Notes: generated by a model from the letters alone, not told the origin. DNA of 64,000 nt from CADEDV01 sp964596345 (GCA_964596345.1 CAZQSZ010000004.1:186001-250000); one strand, 5' to 3'; positions 26,479 to 36,166 are shown, numbered from the stretch's first letter. Program-made: numbers and translations.

Positions 26479-27924
26479 TTATCCCAGTACCCAGGTGTCC
26501 TTGCTGCCACCTCCCTGTGATGAATTCACCACCAATGAACCTTCTTTTAAGGCCACCCTTGTCAATCCGCCGGGCACAATATCAATCCCATCGGGTCCAT
26601 ACAAGGCATATGGCCGCAAGTCAACCCTTCTTGGTTGCAACACTCCATTAATATAACAGGGAGCCGACGACAAACTGATGATGGGTTGGGCAATAAAACT
26701 TCTGGGGTCTTCTTCTATGGCAACCCGGAAAGCTTTCATTTCTTTTTCAGTAGCAGCACTGCCAATCAGCATGCCATAACCCCCGGATTCATTGGTTCGC
26801 TTGATCACCATCTGGTCCATATTCTTAAATACATGTTCCCGCTTTTCCGGATCGGCTAACTGGTATGTAGGAACATTCTTTAATATCGGTTCTTCATTCA
26901 AATAATACCTGATCATGTCCGGCACATAAGCATAGACCGCTTTGTCATCTGCCACTCCATTGCCCATTGCGTTTACAATAGCCACATGACCCGTGCGGTA
27001 AGCACCATAAATTCCGGGAACGCCCAGCATGCTATCAGGCCTGAACACCAGGGGGTCAATAAAATCATCGTCCACCCGGCGATAGATCACATCCACCTGT
27101 TTCAAACCGGTGGTTGTTTTCATATAGACTTTATGATTATCCACCACGAGATCGCTGCCTTCCACCAGCTCAATACCCATTAACCGGGCTAAAGTGGTAT
27201 GTTCGAAATAAGCAGAGTTGTAGATACCTGGAGTTAATAATACCACTGTCGGATCACTTTTCTGGCGATTAGCTAATGCGACAAGGTTTTTTAATAAAAG
27301 ATCAGGGTAATCTTTAACGGATCTCACATTATTCTTAGGCAACAGGTCAGGGAAAATGCGGTAAGTGATACTGCGGTTCTCCAGCATGTACGATACACCC
27401 GAAGGTGTCCGCAGGTTATCTTCCAGCACATAATAAGTGCCGTCATGGTCACGGATAAGATCGATACCCGAGATATGTGTATAGATATCGAAAGGGACAT
27501 TCACATTCACCATCTGCCGTACAAAATTGGGGCAGGAGTAAATAAGTTTGGCCGGCACAATGCCATCATTGATAATGAACTGCTGGTTGTAAATGTCTTT
27601 CAGGAAAATGTTCAGTGCCTTCAACCGCTGTTTAATGCCCGCTTCGATATGTTTCCATTCGGCTGCTTCCAGGATGCGGGGAACAATGTCAAAGGGAAAT
27701 ATTTTTTCAATGCCTTCGCCGCTGCTGTACACCGTGAAAGTGATGCCCTGGCTCATGAACAGTTTTTTAGCCAGTTCATCTTTGTGGGTCATTTCATCAA
27801 CCGATAAACCCTGGATGGAGGACACGAATTGCTGGTAGGCCGGCCGGATGCCTGTTGCATCAAACATTTCATCCCAGACCCGGGGCTGGTTATGGTAATT
27901 GCCTAAAAGCGGATGTCCTTCCAT
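26479..27924 (-). CDS. circularly permuted ATP-grasp type 2 protein
   Basis: A 481-residue protein of the DUF404/DUF407 type. Visible family features are the FDATGIRPAYQQF N-terminus, GIDLIRDHDGTYYVLEDNLRTPSG with the nucleotide-site acidic residues, and KRTNESGGYGML. ATP-grasp enzymes join a carboxylate to an amine using ATP; the substrates of this group are not known. It is first in the three-gene operon with alpha-E and transglutaminase. Confidence 0.9.
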   Translation of the reverse strand: MEGHPLLGNYHNQPRVWDEMFDATGIRPAYQQFVSSIQGLSVDEMTHKDELAKKLFMSQGITFTVYSSGEGIEKIFPFDIVPRILEAAEWKHIEAGIKQRLKALNIFLKDIYNQQFIINDGIVPAKLIYSCPNFVRQMVNVNVPFDIYTHISGIDLIRDHDGTYYVLEDNLRTPSGVSYMLENRSITYRIFPDLLPKNNVRSVKDYPDLLLKNLVALANRQKSDPTVVLLTPGIYNSAYFEHTTLARLMGIELVEGSDLVVDNHKVYMKTTTGLKQVDVIYRRVDDDFIDPLVFRPDSMLGVPGIYGAYRTGHVAIVNAMGNGVADDKAVYAYVPDMIRYYLNEEPILKNVPTYQLADPEKREHVFKNMDQMVIKRTNESGGYGMLIGSAATEKEMKAFRVAIEEDPRSFIAQPIISLSSAPCYINGVLQPRRVDLRPYALYGPDGIDIVPGGLTRVALKEGSLVVNSSQGGGSKDTWVLG

Positions 27925-27982
27925 ACGTAAATGAATTTACGAAGAATGAATTAGAAAAATAGAATGGAAGGAATCGTTAGTA

Positions 27983-28390
27983 CTAAAAGCTGCGGTGTTC
28001 TTTCACCCACGCTGTAATATAATCACTGATATCCGAAGTAGGTGTGCCGGGAGCAAATAATTTTCCAACGCCGAGCTCATGCAGTTTGTCCATATCATCT
28101 TCGGGAATGATGCCTCCGCCGGTCAGCAGCACATCATTCATACCCTTTGCTTTCATCATTTCAATTACCTTGGGGAAAACGGTCATGTGGGCACCGGAGA
28201 GGATACTGATACCTATCGCATCCACATCTTCCTGCAGGGCAGCATTCACCACCATGTCCGGTGTTTGCCGAAGACCGGTATAGATCACTTCCATGCCGGC
28301 ATCTCTTAATGCGGTGGCGATCACTTTAGCACCCCGATCGTGGCCATCCAGCCCAACTTTAGCGACTAAAACTCGTACAGGTCTGTTCAT
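27983..28390 (-). CDS. B12-binding subunit of a methylmalonyl-CoA mutase-type enzyme
   Basis: A 135-residue stand-alone cobalamin-binding domain. The base-off signature DGHDRG gives Asp15, His17 and Gly20. ISILSGAH and TGGGIIPEDD line the corrin site. Its length is that of small subunits of split acyl-CoA mutases (methylmalonyl-CoA or isobutyryl-CoA type). The large subunit is not in the window. I chose the ATG at 28390, which begins NRPVRVLVAKVG. It is divergent from the aldo/keto reductase gene. Confidence 0.88.
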   Translation of the reverse strand: MNRPVRVLVAKVGLDGHDRGAKVIATALRDAGMEVIYTGLRQTPDMVVNAALQEDVDAIGISILSGAHMTVFPKVIEMMKAKGMNDVLLTGGGIIPEDDMDKLHELGVGKLFAPGTPTSDISDYITAWVKEHRSF

Positions 28391-28408
28391 ATCGGCAATT
28401 GTAGAGAT

Positions 28409-28416
28409 CAAAAATA
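28409..28416 (-). promoter_or_regulatory. -7 element for the B12-binding subunit gene
   Basis: On the minus strand this reads TATTTTTG, an exact TAnnTTTG match 18 bases before the ATG at 28390. Confidence 0.45.
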
Positions 28417-28447
28417 CATTTCTTTCCGTAAGGTTGTAAATTGGGGG

Positions 28448-29437
28448 ATGCAATACAGACAATTCGGACAGACCGATCTTTTAGTGAGCGAAGTAGGATA
28501 TGGAGCCTGGGCCATTGGCGGCGGAGCCATGATCGGCACAACGGCGATCGGGTGGGGTGATGCAGATGACGCCACTTCCATACAATCTATAAAGGCCTCG
28601 CTGGATGCCGGTATCAATTTTTTTGATACGGCAGATATTTATGGATTGGGTCATTCGGAAGACCTGCTCGGTGCTTCGCTGGCCGGGATAAAAGAAGTGA
28701 TCATTGCTACCAAAGTGGGTAATGTTTCCCGGAATGAGCAGTTCACGGTGGATTATTCTAAAGATTACATCCTGGGGGCCTGTGAACAATCCTTGCGCCG
28801 CCTGAGAAGGGATACTATTGATTATTACCAGTTGCATACAGCCAGGGTGCAACACCTGCAGCAGGGAGAATGTATCGAAGCTATGCAGTTATTACAACAG
28901 CAGGGCAAGATCCGGTATTGGGGTTTATCATTAAATACCTTTGACCCGTTGCCTGAGGCAGAGTATTTATTGGCGCATCAATTAGGATATGGATTTCAGC
29001 TGGTGCTGAACCTGCTCAATCAAAAAGCATTGCCCTTATTGAAAAAAGCAGCTGAACAAGGCTGCGGCATCATTGCCAGGATGCCATTACAATTTGGATT
29101 GCTGACTGGTAAGTTTGATGCAGGTGCTTCGTTTCCTTCCAATGATCACCGGAAGAACAGGCTCGTGCCGGAGATCATCCAGGCTTGCGCTGAAGCATTG
29201 GTACCGGTATGGGAGCTATGCAAAAAATATAACTGTACAAAAACCCAACTCGCTTTAAGTTACCTGTTGAGTTACCCGGAAGTATCTACCATTATTCCCG
29301 GTATCCGGACCAAAGAACATGTAGCTGGAAATACAACCAGGTTGTTCCAATTGGATACTACAGATATGCAATTGATCGAAGAACTGGGAAGTAGCCGTTT
29401 TAAACCGCTAATGGAAATGATACAAAAACAGGGATGA
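28448..29437 (+). CDS. aldo/keto reductase
   Basis: A 329-residue (beta/alpha)8 NAD(P)H-dependent oxidoreductase. The catalytic tetrad is visible: Asp and Tyr in FFDTADIYGLG, Lys in IIATKVGN and His in YYQLHTAR. The C-terminal STIIPGIRTKEHVAGN binds the nucleotide. It belongs to the YajO/general stress protein 69-like group. The substrate is unknown. It starts divergently from the B12 subunit gene and ends 1 base from the next, convergent, gene. Confidence 0.88.
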   Translation: MQYRQFGQTDLLVSEVGYGAWAIGGGAMIGTTAIGWGDADDATSIQSIKASLDAGINFFDTADIYGLGHSEDLLGASLAGIKEVIIATKVGNVSRNEQFTVDYSKDYILGACEQSLRRLRRDTIDYYQLHTARVQHLQQGECIEAMQLLQQQGKIRYWGLSLNTFDPLPEAEYLLAHQLGYGFQLVLNLLNQKALPLLKKAAEQGCGIIARMPLQFGLLTGKFDAGASFPSNDHRKNRLVPEIIQACAEALVPVWELCKKYNCTKTQLALSYLLSYPEVSTIIPGIRTKEHVAGNTTRLFQLDTTDMQLIEELGSSRFKPLMEMIQKQG

Positions 29438-29438
29438 T

Positions 29439-30968
29439 TTACCGTTCAAATTTCTTTCTCATTTCTTGTAACCCTTCAGTGGCTAATTTATTCGCCTGTT
29501 CATCTGCATTTTTAAACAGGATGATTTTATTGCCATACTGGCGGGACAGGGGGTTGGTAACAGAGTCCATCACCATATAAGTTTCAAAGTGCTGAAATAC
29601 TTCATCATCTTTATCCGGCAGGCGGCTCCCGATAAATAACAGGTGCCTGAAACGGAGCGAATCCGGTATCCATAAAAGAAAAGAACCGTTATCGGAGATT
29701 ACCCGGTTTTTAAAATCACTACTATGACCATAAAACTTTAAGGAGCCGGCCTGTCCATAATTACGGCAGTAAATGATGGTACTGTCTTTTACTGCAACCG
29801 GCAGGTCTGTACTAAAAATTTTCTCTGCTTTTTCCGTTAACTCTCTCCATCCGAGCATGTCGGCGAAATCCTGTGGTAAAGGGTGATTCTTTTGATCTTC
29901 CCATTTGTGTTCGATGCCATTTTTTTCATAGAAAGCAGCCAGCTTTTCGGGTTTCCAGATGGGAAGCAGCATGGGCAGGATCATATACGTGAAGGCGATG
30001 ATAAGAATAGTGAAAGCATACCTGGCCCAGTTTCGTTTTTGTGTCCATCGCTCCCACATGACAGCACCGGCTGCCAGTAACATAGGATAGATACCCAGCG
30101 AGTAATAACTTTTACCCCTGCCCAATATCAATAAAAGGATAACCAAAAAATAAGTATAAGCCAGGAAACGCCATTCTTTGTTTCTCAAATACCAAATCAA
30201 CCCGGCCACCCATACCAGCACAGTAGCCAGCAACATCATGAACTGGCTGGTAGTAAATTCCAGGGGATTCATGTATTTCAGCTGTGTTTCCTGTAACTCT
30301 TCCATGTGATGCAGCAGCGGCCAGTTATGCTTATATTGCCACCACACATTGGGTAGAATAATGAGCAAAGCCAAAAATGAGGCGATGTAGAATTTCTTTA
30401 CGGTAAACAGTTTCCGGTGCTGCGATAAGAGTAGTGCAAGTACAATACTGACGATAATAAATAATACAGAGTATTTGCCCCAGAATCCCAATGCGAGGCT
30501 GATCGTGAAACAGTACAACAGGTTGTCCTCTTTTTCATTGATATAGCGAATGATGAAATAGACGGCCAGTGTCCAGAAGAAAATATCCAGCATATTGGGT
30601 TGAAAAAGAAAATGCACCCGCATATAAGCACCAGTCATCATGCTGATACCTGCCAGGAACTGGGCAAATAATTTTCCGCCTAGTTCTGCTGTAATAAGAC
30701 AGGTAATGACCAATGTAGCAGCTCCAAAAAAACAGGGCCATATCTTTATCCAGGCTTCCTGATCGCCAAACCAGGATGAGATGGTGGCGAGATAAGAGAT
30801 CAGGGGAGGGTTTTCTAAATAGCCTAAAGCCAGGTGTTGCCCCTGCTGGTAATAGAGATATTCATCCCGTTGTAATTCATACCCGGGAAATTGCAGGAAT
30901 AATGGCAGGACAAACTTGATAATGGATAACAATAGGATCAGCGGCCAGTAAGCTTCGGCTTTTTTCAT
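29439..30968 (-). CDS. GT39/ArnT-like membrane glycosyltransferase
   Basis: About 509 residues. The ATG at 30968 is used; longer in-frame starts would overlap gltX. It has roughly ten membrane helices. A first periplasmic loop carries the acidic RDEYLYYQQGQHLALGYLENPP motif characteristic of the dolichyl-phosphate-mannose mannosyltransferase/ArnT fold, and a soluble tail of about 150 residues follows. Such enzymes transfer a sugar from a lipid-phosphate donor at the outer face of the inner membrane. Donor and acceptor are unknown. It lies 43 bases after gltX and is probably co-transcribed. Confidence 0.8.
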   Translation of the reverse strand: MKKAEAYWPLILLLSIIKFVLPLFLQFPGYELQRDEYLYYQQGQHLALGYLENPPLISYLATISSWFGDQEAWIKIWPCFFGAATLVITCLITAELGGKLFAQFLAGISMMTGAYMRVHFLFQPNMLDIFFWTLAVYFIIRYINEKEDNLLYCFTISLALGFWGKYSVLFIIVSIVLALLLSQHRKLFTVKKFYIASFLALLIILPNVWWQYKHNWPLLHHMEELQETQLKYMNPLEFTTSQFMMLLATVLVWVAGLIWYLRNKEWRFLAYTYFLVILLLILGRGKSYYSLGIYPMLLAAGAVMWERWTQKRNWARYAFTILIIAFTYMILPMLLPIWKPEKLAAFYEKNGIEHKWEDQKNHPLPQDFADMLGWRELTEKAEKIFSTDLPVAVKDSTIIYCRNYGQAGSLKFYGHSSDFKNRVISDNGSFLLWIPDSLRFRHLLFIGSRLPDKDDEVFQHFETYMVMDSVTNPLSRQYGNKIILFKNADEQANKLATEGLQEMRKKFER

Positions 30969-31011
30969 GATACCGTTAAGATACAACCGAAAATGAAACC
31001 AGCAGCTTTTC

Positions 31012-32541
31012 TCAGCTATTGAATGCTGCAACCGCTTTACTGATCCTTTCGATCGTTTCTTCTTTTCCGATTAAGGCCGCAATGTCAAACACACCGGGTC
31101 CGAATTTTCCTCCTACCAGCATAATACGGAAGGGAAGCATCAGTTCGCCGGGTTTTATTTCGTTGACCGCTGCGATCTCTTTAAAATTATTTTCTAACGT
31201 GGTCACATCCCAATCAGTGGCCAGTTCATAATTGCGGACCAGTTCGGCAAAGAACAATTGCTTGGCGGCATTCCATTTTGGTTTCACCGCTGTAATATCA
31301 TATTGTGTAGGAGCGGTAAAGAAGAAAGCAGTTTGCTCATAAAAATCAGTGAGCAGTGTACATCTTTCTTTCACCAGCTCAATGACCTTGCTGAGTTTTA
31401 TTTCATCTGTAATTGTAATACCTTTTTCTGTCAGCAGATTTTTAACCTCAAATATCAAACCGGCAACATCAAACCGTTTTATCCATTCGTGGTTGAACCA
31501 TTTTGCTTTTTCATAATCGAATTTCGCCCCGCCGCTATGCACTCTTTCCATAGAGAATTTGGCAACCAGTTCTTCTTTGGTAAATACTTCCTGTTCGGTG
31601 CCGTCGTTCCAGCCCAGTAAAGCCAGCAGGTTAATAAATGCTTCAGGTAAAAATCCTTTTTCTTTAAATCCCTCTGTTAATTCATTGGTTTTGGGATCGG
31701 TCCAGTTCATCGCAAACACCGGGAAGCCATATTTAGCACCATCCCGTTTACTCAATTTTCCATTGGGCCCTAATATCAACGGCAGGTGGGCCCATTGGGG
31801 CATCTGTTCAAGTCCAAACAAATATTTCCATAACAACACATGCACTGGTGCAGAGGGTAACCATTCTTCTCCGCGGAAAGCATGAGTGATCTTCATAAGG
31901 TGATCATCCACCACCACCGCTAAATGATAAGTCGGCATCCCATCTGCCTTCAGTAATACTTTATCATCCACCACTGCTGTATCAAAACTGACTTCACCCC
32001 GGATCATATCAGTAAACGATACCGTTTCCTGTTCATCCGGCATTTTAATACGAATGACGTGCCGTGTTCCTTCGGCCAGCAGTTTTTTTACTTCATCAGT
32101 GGCCAATGTCAGTGAGTTGCGCAATTGCAGGCGAACGGAACGATCATATTGCGGGGAAGGATTTTGTTCTGTTTTAAAATCCAGTCGCATTTTTTCCAGC
32201 TCTTCCGGGGTGTCAAAGGCATAGTAAGCATGACCATTTGTTACCAGCTCTTCTGCATACCGGCGATAGGTAGCTTTTCTTTCGCTCTGGCGATAAGGGC
32301 CATAATTGCCGCCGTGCAGCGGACTTTCATCCGGTTCAAGCCCGGCCCATTGCAGGCAGTTAAAAATATATTCTTCCGCACCGGCCACATAACGGGACTG
32401 GTCGGTATCTTCTATACGAAGGATGAATTCTCCCCCGTGCTGTTTTGCAAATAGGTAATTATATAATACCGTTCTTACACCACCCAGGTGAAGCCCGCCG
32501 GTGGGGCTGGGTGCAAACCGTACTCTTACTTTTTTACTCAT
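31012..32541 (-). CDS. gltX: glutamyl-tRNA synthetase
   Basis: A 509-residue class I synthetase that begins MSKKVRVRFAPSPTG. The HIGH-type motif is HLGG in GGLHLGGVRT, and the KMSKS-type motif is KLSKRDGA near the middle. A C-terminal helical anticodon-binding part follows. It charges tRNA-Glu. An in-frame upstream start is possible, but the conserved N-terminus supports the ATG at 32541. It is divergent from the deacetylase gene. Confidence 0.97.
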   Translation of the reverse strand: MSKKVRVRFAPSPTGGLHLGGVRTVLYNYLFAKQHGGEFILRIEDTDQSRYVAGAEEYIFNCLQWAGLEPDESPLHGGNYGPYRQSERKATYRRYAEELVTNGHAYYAFDTPEELEKMRLDFKTEQNPSPQYDRSVRLQLRNSLTLATDEVKKLLAEGTRHVIRIKMPDEQETVSFTDMIRGEVSFDTAVVDDKVLLKADGMPTYHLAVVVDDHLMKITHAFRGEEWLPSAPVHVLLWKYLFGLEQMPQWAHLPLILGPNGKLSKRDGAKYGFPVFAMNWTDPKTNELTEGFKEKGFLPEAFINLLALLGWNDGTEQEVFTKEELVAKFSMERVHSGGAKFDYEKAKWFNHEWIKRFDVAGLIFEVKNLLTEKGITITDEIKLSKVIELVKERCTLLTDFYEQTAFFFTAPTQYDITAVKPKWNAAKQLFFAELVRNYELATDWDVTTLENNFKEIAAVNEIKPGELMLPFRIMLVGGKFGPGVFDIAALIGKEETIERISKAVAAFNS

Positions 32542-32619
32542 AGGCTGCAAAGATAATAGCTCTGTGTACAAGGTTATGGTGATCGCCTTTGTTTCTCTTT
32601 GCAGTAACTTGTGCCTGTT

Positions 32620-33252
32620 ATGAAGTATTTGGTTAAAACACCCTGGATCATGAAGAAGCTATGGCCTTCTTATACATGGGGTGTTGAAACAAAAGAAAAG
32701 ATCATTTACCTCACGTTTGATGACGGGCCACATCCTGTTGCTACTCCTTTTGTGCTGGACGAGTTGAAAAAGCACAATGCAAAAGCTACTTTTTTTTGTA
32801 TTGGTAAGAATGTGGTCGCTTACCCTGAAATCTATAAGCGGATATTAGAAGAAGATCATGCCGTGGGTAATCATACCCAGCATCATTTGAATGGCTGGAA
32901 GACAGAGGACGATGTGTACCTGGAAGATATTGCTGAAGCATCACAATACATTGACTCCCGCCTGTTCCGGCCTCCTTATGGAAGGATCAAAAGATTCCAG
33001 GCAAAGAACATTCAGCATGCGATGAAACAGCCTGATCCAAAAATAATCATGTGGTCAGTATTAAGCGGGGATTTTGATACCTCTCTTTCAAAAGAAAAAT
33101 GCCTGGAGAACGTAGTACTGAATGCCGGTCCCGGCTCCATTATCGTTTTTCATGACAGCGAAAAGGCATTTCCACTTTTGGAGTATGCACTGCCATTATT
33201 TCTTTCACTTTTCTCAAAAAAGGGATATAGTTTTCAAAAATTAGAACAATAG
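32620..33252 (+). CDS. polysaccharide deacetylase family protein
   Basis: About 210 residues of NodB fold. Motif 1 TFDDGPHP and motif 2 HTQHH supply the catalytic Asp and the metal-binding Asp-His-His. RPPYGRIKR is motif 3. It removes N- or O-acetyl groups from a polysaccharide such as peptidoglycan or chitin-like material. It has no evident signal peptide, which is common in this short subgroup. I use the ATG at 32620 rather than a GTG at 32611. Confidence 0.88.
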   Translation: MKYLVKTPWIMKKLWPSYTWGVETKEKIIYLTFDDGPHPVATPFVLDELKKHNAKATFFCIGKNVVAYPEIYKRILEEDHAVGNHTQHHLNGWKTEDDVYLEDIAEASQYIDSRLFRPPYGRIKRFQAKNIQHAMKQPDPKIIMWSVLSGDFDTSLSKEKCLENVVLNAGPGSIIVFHDSEKAFPLLEYALPLFLSLFSKKGYSFQKLEQ

Positions 33253-33323
33253 AAACGATTGAATGATAAATTCAATTTGTAGCTGCTTGATTGCAAAGAG
33301 GCGGAAAGGCTATAAAAAAGTTA

Positions 33324-33353
33324 GGGCCTGGGTAGAAACCCTGGCCCGTTTTT
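33324..33353 (+). terminator. terminator after the polysaccharide deacetylase gene
   Basis: GGGCC-T-GGGT / ACCC-T-GGCCC hairpin (33324-33347) with one T-T mismatch, followed by GTTTTT. Confidence 0.8.
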
Positions 33354-33400
33354 AATCCGTACCCTATGAAAACTGGTTTAAAGGTATAATAATTTTTTAA

Positions 33401-34339
33401 TTACCGCAAAGTAATTTGATGCGAAACTCCGTTGATGGTAACCACCGCCTGGTTGTCGCAATTACCATTTCCGAAATTCAAAATAGCCACCCAGGGACTA
33501 TTGGCATTCGCATTCCTTCTCACCGTTTTAATAGTGCCTCTTACGATCCAGCGACAGGTAAATCGCTTGATAAGAGGCTCAATTACATTGGATTCCCATG
33601 TAACCACCAGGTTGCCACGCTGGGCCTGGCCACCGGCTGATCCTTCAATTTTGAAAATATCGTCAAGGGGAATATTTGGAGTTGCTAACCCTTCCACCTG
33701 GGTAATCGTCTTCACGCTGTTCCATTGGGTATAATTACCATTGGGTTTGGTCAGTTTGGCATTGATCACCTGCACTTTGAATTTCCGGGCAGGAGGGGTT
33801 GTGTTCGGGGTACTCATATTGGTGATCTTATGCGTGCCTTCTACATGAATGCTGTCGAAGTAGAAACCGTCAAAAGTGGTAGTGGCAACAGCTTCGGGAA
33901 CGATCAGCCTGTTTGAATATTCAGCAATGATCTTTCCCTTCCGGGTATGACCATCAGGCCCCATACAAGGGGTGGGGCCGAAATCAATGACTATTCTTAC
34001 CGGGAATGGGTTACTTGTGGGGCGGGTAATGGTAACTGTAAAGCAGGCATTGGGCCTTTCTGTACCCGGGGTTCCGGTGTCAGCACCTGTTGCGGAGCGG
34101 CCAAAGATACCGGTGCCGGACATACCCACTTCATCATTCACTCCCATTACATCGTCAAACACACCATTAAAAATGGTTTCTGCTTCCGCATCTGCTTCGC
34201 TGGAGACCCTTGATACTTCCTCTTCCTGTGCATCCGTACCTGTACTTTTTTCTTTGGAGCAGGATACAATGAAAACGATGGAAAGAATGGAAAAAAGGGC
34301 CAGTAGTTGGGCCGTGGAGAACCGTAGTTTCATAAACAT
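33401..34339 (-). CDS. lipoprotein of unknown function
   Basis: About 310 residues. A lipoprotein signal peptide ends at the lipobox FIVS-Cys (about residue 27), followed by an acidic linker (TDAQEEEVSRVSSEADAEAE). The rest is beta-rich, with motifs such as RIVIDFGPTPCMGPDGHTRKG and FKVQVINAKLTKPNG, a pattern seen in Bacteroidota lipoproteins without assigned function. The start is either ATG 34339 or ATG 34333 (MKLRF). It is monocistronic. Confidence 0.7.
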   Translation of the reverse strand: MFMKLRFSTAQLLALFSILSIVFIVSCSKEKSTGTDAQEEEVSRVSSEADAEAETIFNGVFDDVMGVNDEVGMSGTGIFGRSATGADTGTPGTERPNACFTVTITRPTSNPFPVRIVIDFGPTPCMGPDGHTRKGKIIAEYSNRLIVPEAVATTTFDGFYFDSIHVEGTHKITNMSTPNTTPPARKFKVQVINAKLTKPNGNYTQWNSVKTITQVEGLATPNIPLDDIFKIEGSAGGQAQRGNLVVTWESNVIEPLIKRFTCRWIVRGTIKTVRRNANANSPWVAILNFGNGNCDNQAVVTINGVSHQITLR

Positions 34340-34444
34340 GGTTTTATGTTGTAATAATGTAACGGCAGTGAGATGGCTTTTATTGACTGAGGTTTAACGG
34401 TTTCTTAAAGTTTTTACTGAGTTTTGCCCAAAAACCCGGCCGGA

Positions 34445-35218
34445 ATGAGATTGGTGGATACACATGCACATATTTACCTCGAAGAGTTCGATAGAGACAG
34501 GATGGAGATGCTTCAACGGGCTGAGAAGGAGGGAGTTGAAAAGATATTCTTACCCGCCATTGATTCAACCACTCATGAGCGAATGCTGAGACTGGAGGCG
34601 GAACATCCGGGTCAGTGTATCAGCATGATGGGCCTGCATCCCTGCTATGTAAAGGAGAATTATGAGGAGGAGCTGAAAATAGTGGAAGATTACCTGGCAC
34701 AACGGCCCTTTGCAGCGGTGGGAGAGATCGGTCTCGATTTTTACTGGGATAAATCCTTTACGGAGCAGCAATACAAGGCGTTCCACCGGCAAATTGAATG
34801 GGCCTTGCAGTACCAGGTTCCCATTGCCATCCACTCCCGGAATGCCACGGATGAGTGTATTGACGTGGTGGCCGGGCACCAGGATGGCCGTCTAAAAGGT
34901 GTTTTTCATTGCTTTTCTGGTAATGCCGGTCAGGCAAAAAAGATCGCTGATCTTGGTTTTTACCTCGGTATTGGCGGGGTGGTCACTTTTAAGAATTCAG
35001 GCCTGGATAAGGCCATTGAAGACATCAGTTTTGACCACCTGGTACTGGAAACAGATGCACCCTACCTGGCACCAGTGCCTTTCCGGGGTAAACAAAATGA
35101 GCCTTCTTACCTGAAATATGTGCTGGAGAAAATAGCCACGATCAAAAATTGCACAATGGAAGAAGTGGCGGCTGTTACTACTGCTAATGCAAAAAAACTG
35201 TTCGGTTTTATAAACTAA
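34445..35218 (+). CDS. TatD-family DNase
   Basis: A 257-residue TIM-barrel metallohydrolase. Ligands and signatures are VDTHAHIYL (HxH), GEIGLDFYWD (Glu), IAIHSRNA, VFHCFSGN and LETDAPYLAP. The family removes nucleotides from DNA 3' ends or D-amino acids from tRNA-like substrates, depending on the member. A TTG 21 bases upstream is in frame, but the ATG at 34445 begins the conserved MRLVDTHAH. The tRNA-Ser gene follows on the other strand. Confidence 0.93.
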   Translation: MRLVDTHAHIYLEEFDRDRMEMLQRAEKEGVEKIFLPAIDSTTHERMLRLEAEHPGQCISMMGLHPCYVKENYEEELKIVEDYLAQRPFAAVGEIGLDFYWDKSFTEQQYKAFHRQIEWALQYQVPIAIHSRNATDECIDVVAGHQDGRLKGVFHCFSGNAGQAKKIADLGFYLGIGGVVTFKNSGLDKAIEDISFDHLVLETDAPYLAPVPFRGKQNEPSYLKYVLEKIATIKNCTMEEVAAVTTANAKKLFGFIN

Positions 35219-35247
35219 AAATTCCCCTGTTTAAAGAGGAATTATTG

Positions 35248-35335
35248 CGGAGACTAAGGGATTCGAACCCTTGATACCCTTTAGAGGTATACACACTTTC
35301 CAGGCGTGCTCCTTCAACCACTCGGACAAGTCTCC
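35248..35335 (-). tRNA. tRNA-Ser(GGA)
   Basis: An 88-base class II tRNA without encoded CCA. The acceptor stem GGAGACT pairs with AGTCTCC and is followed by discriminator G. The anticodon loop CTGGAAA gives anticodon GGA. The long variable arm and TTCGAATC T-loop are present. It stands alone between tatD and a convergent operon. Confidence 0.95.
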
Positions 35336-35370
35336 ATTACTAAAGGGCTGCAAAAATAGGGATTCTTGCC

Positions 35371-35829
35371 TTACCAGTTGTTGGCCTGGTCAGGATTTAA
35401 CCGCTCCGAAAAGTCAATCGGCTGGTTATTTTTCCAGTCGGGGTCATATTTTACAAACCAGGAGATCCAGAGGCTGCGGCTCAGCCGCATGATCCAGGGC
35501 TGCAAGAAGATCAAAAACACTGCATTGGCACCCAGCCAGTAAAAGAACCGGTTGTCATCGGTGGAGAAGCCGATCAACACCCACCAGGCTACGAGGGTGG
35601 ATACACTGATGGCCACTGTGAGTGCATAACTGACATAGCTGGTACCATAATAAAAACCCACTTCAATTTCTGTAGCCTGGCCACAAACCGGGCAGGTCTT
35701 ATTCATCTCCAGGTTCTTTTTGAAACTCAGTCTTACCGGGTGTTTGAATAGTTTTCCTTCCCGGCAGCGGGGGCAATGACAAGTCAATGCAGATGCTAAA
35801 TACCCCCTGTGTTCTTTCTTTTCCGGCAT
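35371..35829 (-). CDS. DUF983 zinc-ribbon membrane protein
   Basis: A 152-residue protein. A CHCPRC knuckle near residue 20 and CPVCG near residue 48 form a probable zinc ribbon. Two membrane helices follow (about 70-92 and 100-120), then RLSRSLWISWFV. The family's function is unknown. I use the ATG at 35829; a longer in-frame start would overlap the thioredoxin gene. It is the last gene of the unit 36588-35371 that starts at the Crp-type operator at 36607-36651. Confidence 0.75.
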   Translation of the reverse strand: MPEKKEHRGYLASALTCHCPRCREGKLFKHPVRLSFKKNLEMNKTCPVCGQATEIEVGFYYGTSYVSYALTVAISVSTLVAWWVLIGFSTDDNRFFYWLGANAVFLIFLQPWIMRLSRSLWISWFVKYDPDWKNNQPIDFSERLNPDQANNW

Positions 35830-35839
35830 TCTTTCTTTA

Positions 35840-36166
35840 TTAGTTGGTGGATGCGTGTTGAGCAATAATTTTTTCTAACTGGATAGCCTGCAGCACTCCT
35901 GATTTTCTCCATAAAGGCTTGCCGTTTTGAAACAGCATCAGGGTGGGAACGCTTTGTATCTGCAATGCCTGGGCGGCAGCCGGGCTTTTATCAATATCAA
36001 TTTTCAATATCCGGACCTTGTTGCCCATCCGCTGGTGCAATTCTTCCAGCACCGGTTTCATCAATTTACAAGGGCCGCACCATTCTGCAAAAAAATCAAC
36101 CAGCACCGGTGTGCTGCCACTGATAATGTCGCCAAAACTCTCTTTATGACTGCTTGTTGTTTGCAT
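35840..36166 (-). CDS. thioredoxin
   Basis: A 108-residue thioredoxin with the redox motif WCGPCK and the cis-Pro segment QSVPTLMLF. It reduces protein disulfides or persulfides in the cytoplasm. Its 5' end overlaps the upstream DUF6132-type gene by 23 bases, so the two are translationally linked. It is one of three thioredoxin-fold genes in the sulfur island. Confidence 0.93.
   Translation of the reverse strand: MQTTSSHKESFGDIISGSTPVLVDFFAEWCGPCKLMKPVLEELHQRMGNKVRILKIDIDKSPAAAQALQIQSVPTLMLFQNGKPLWRKSGVLQAIQLEKIIAQHASTN

Noticed and set aside
32548..32555. Perfect minus-strand TATCTTTG as the gltX promoter
   Set aside because: It would start transcription only about 3 bases before the preferred ATG at 32541. 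Left uncalled because it would require a nearly leaderless mRNA.
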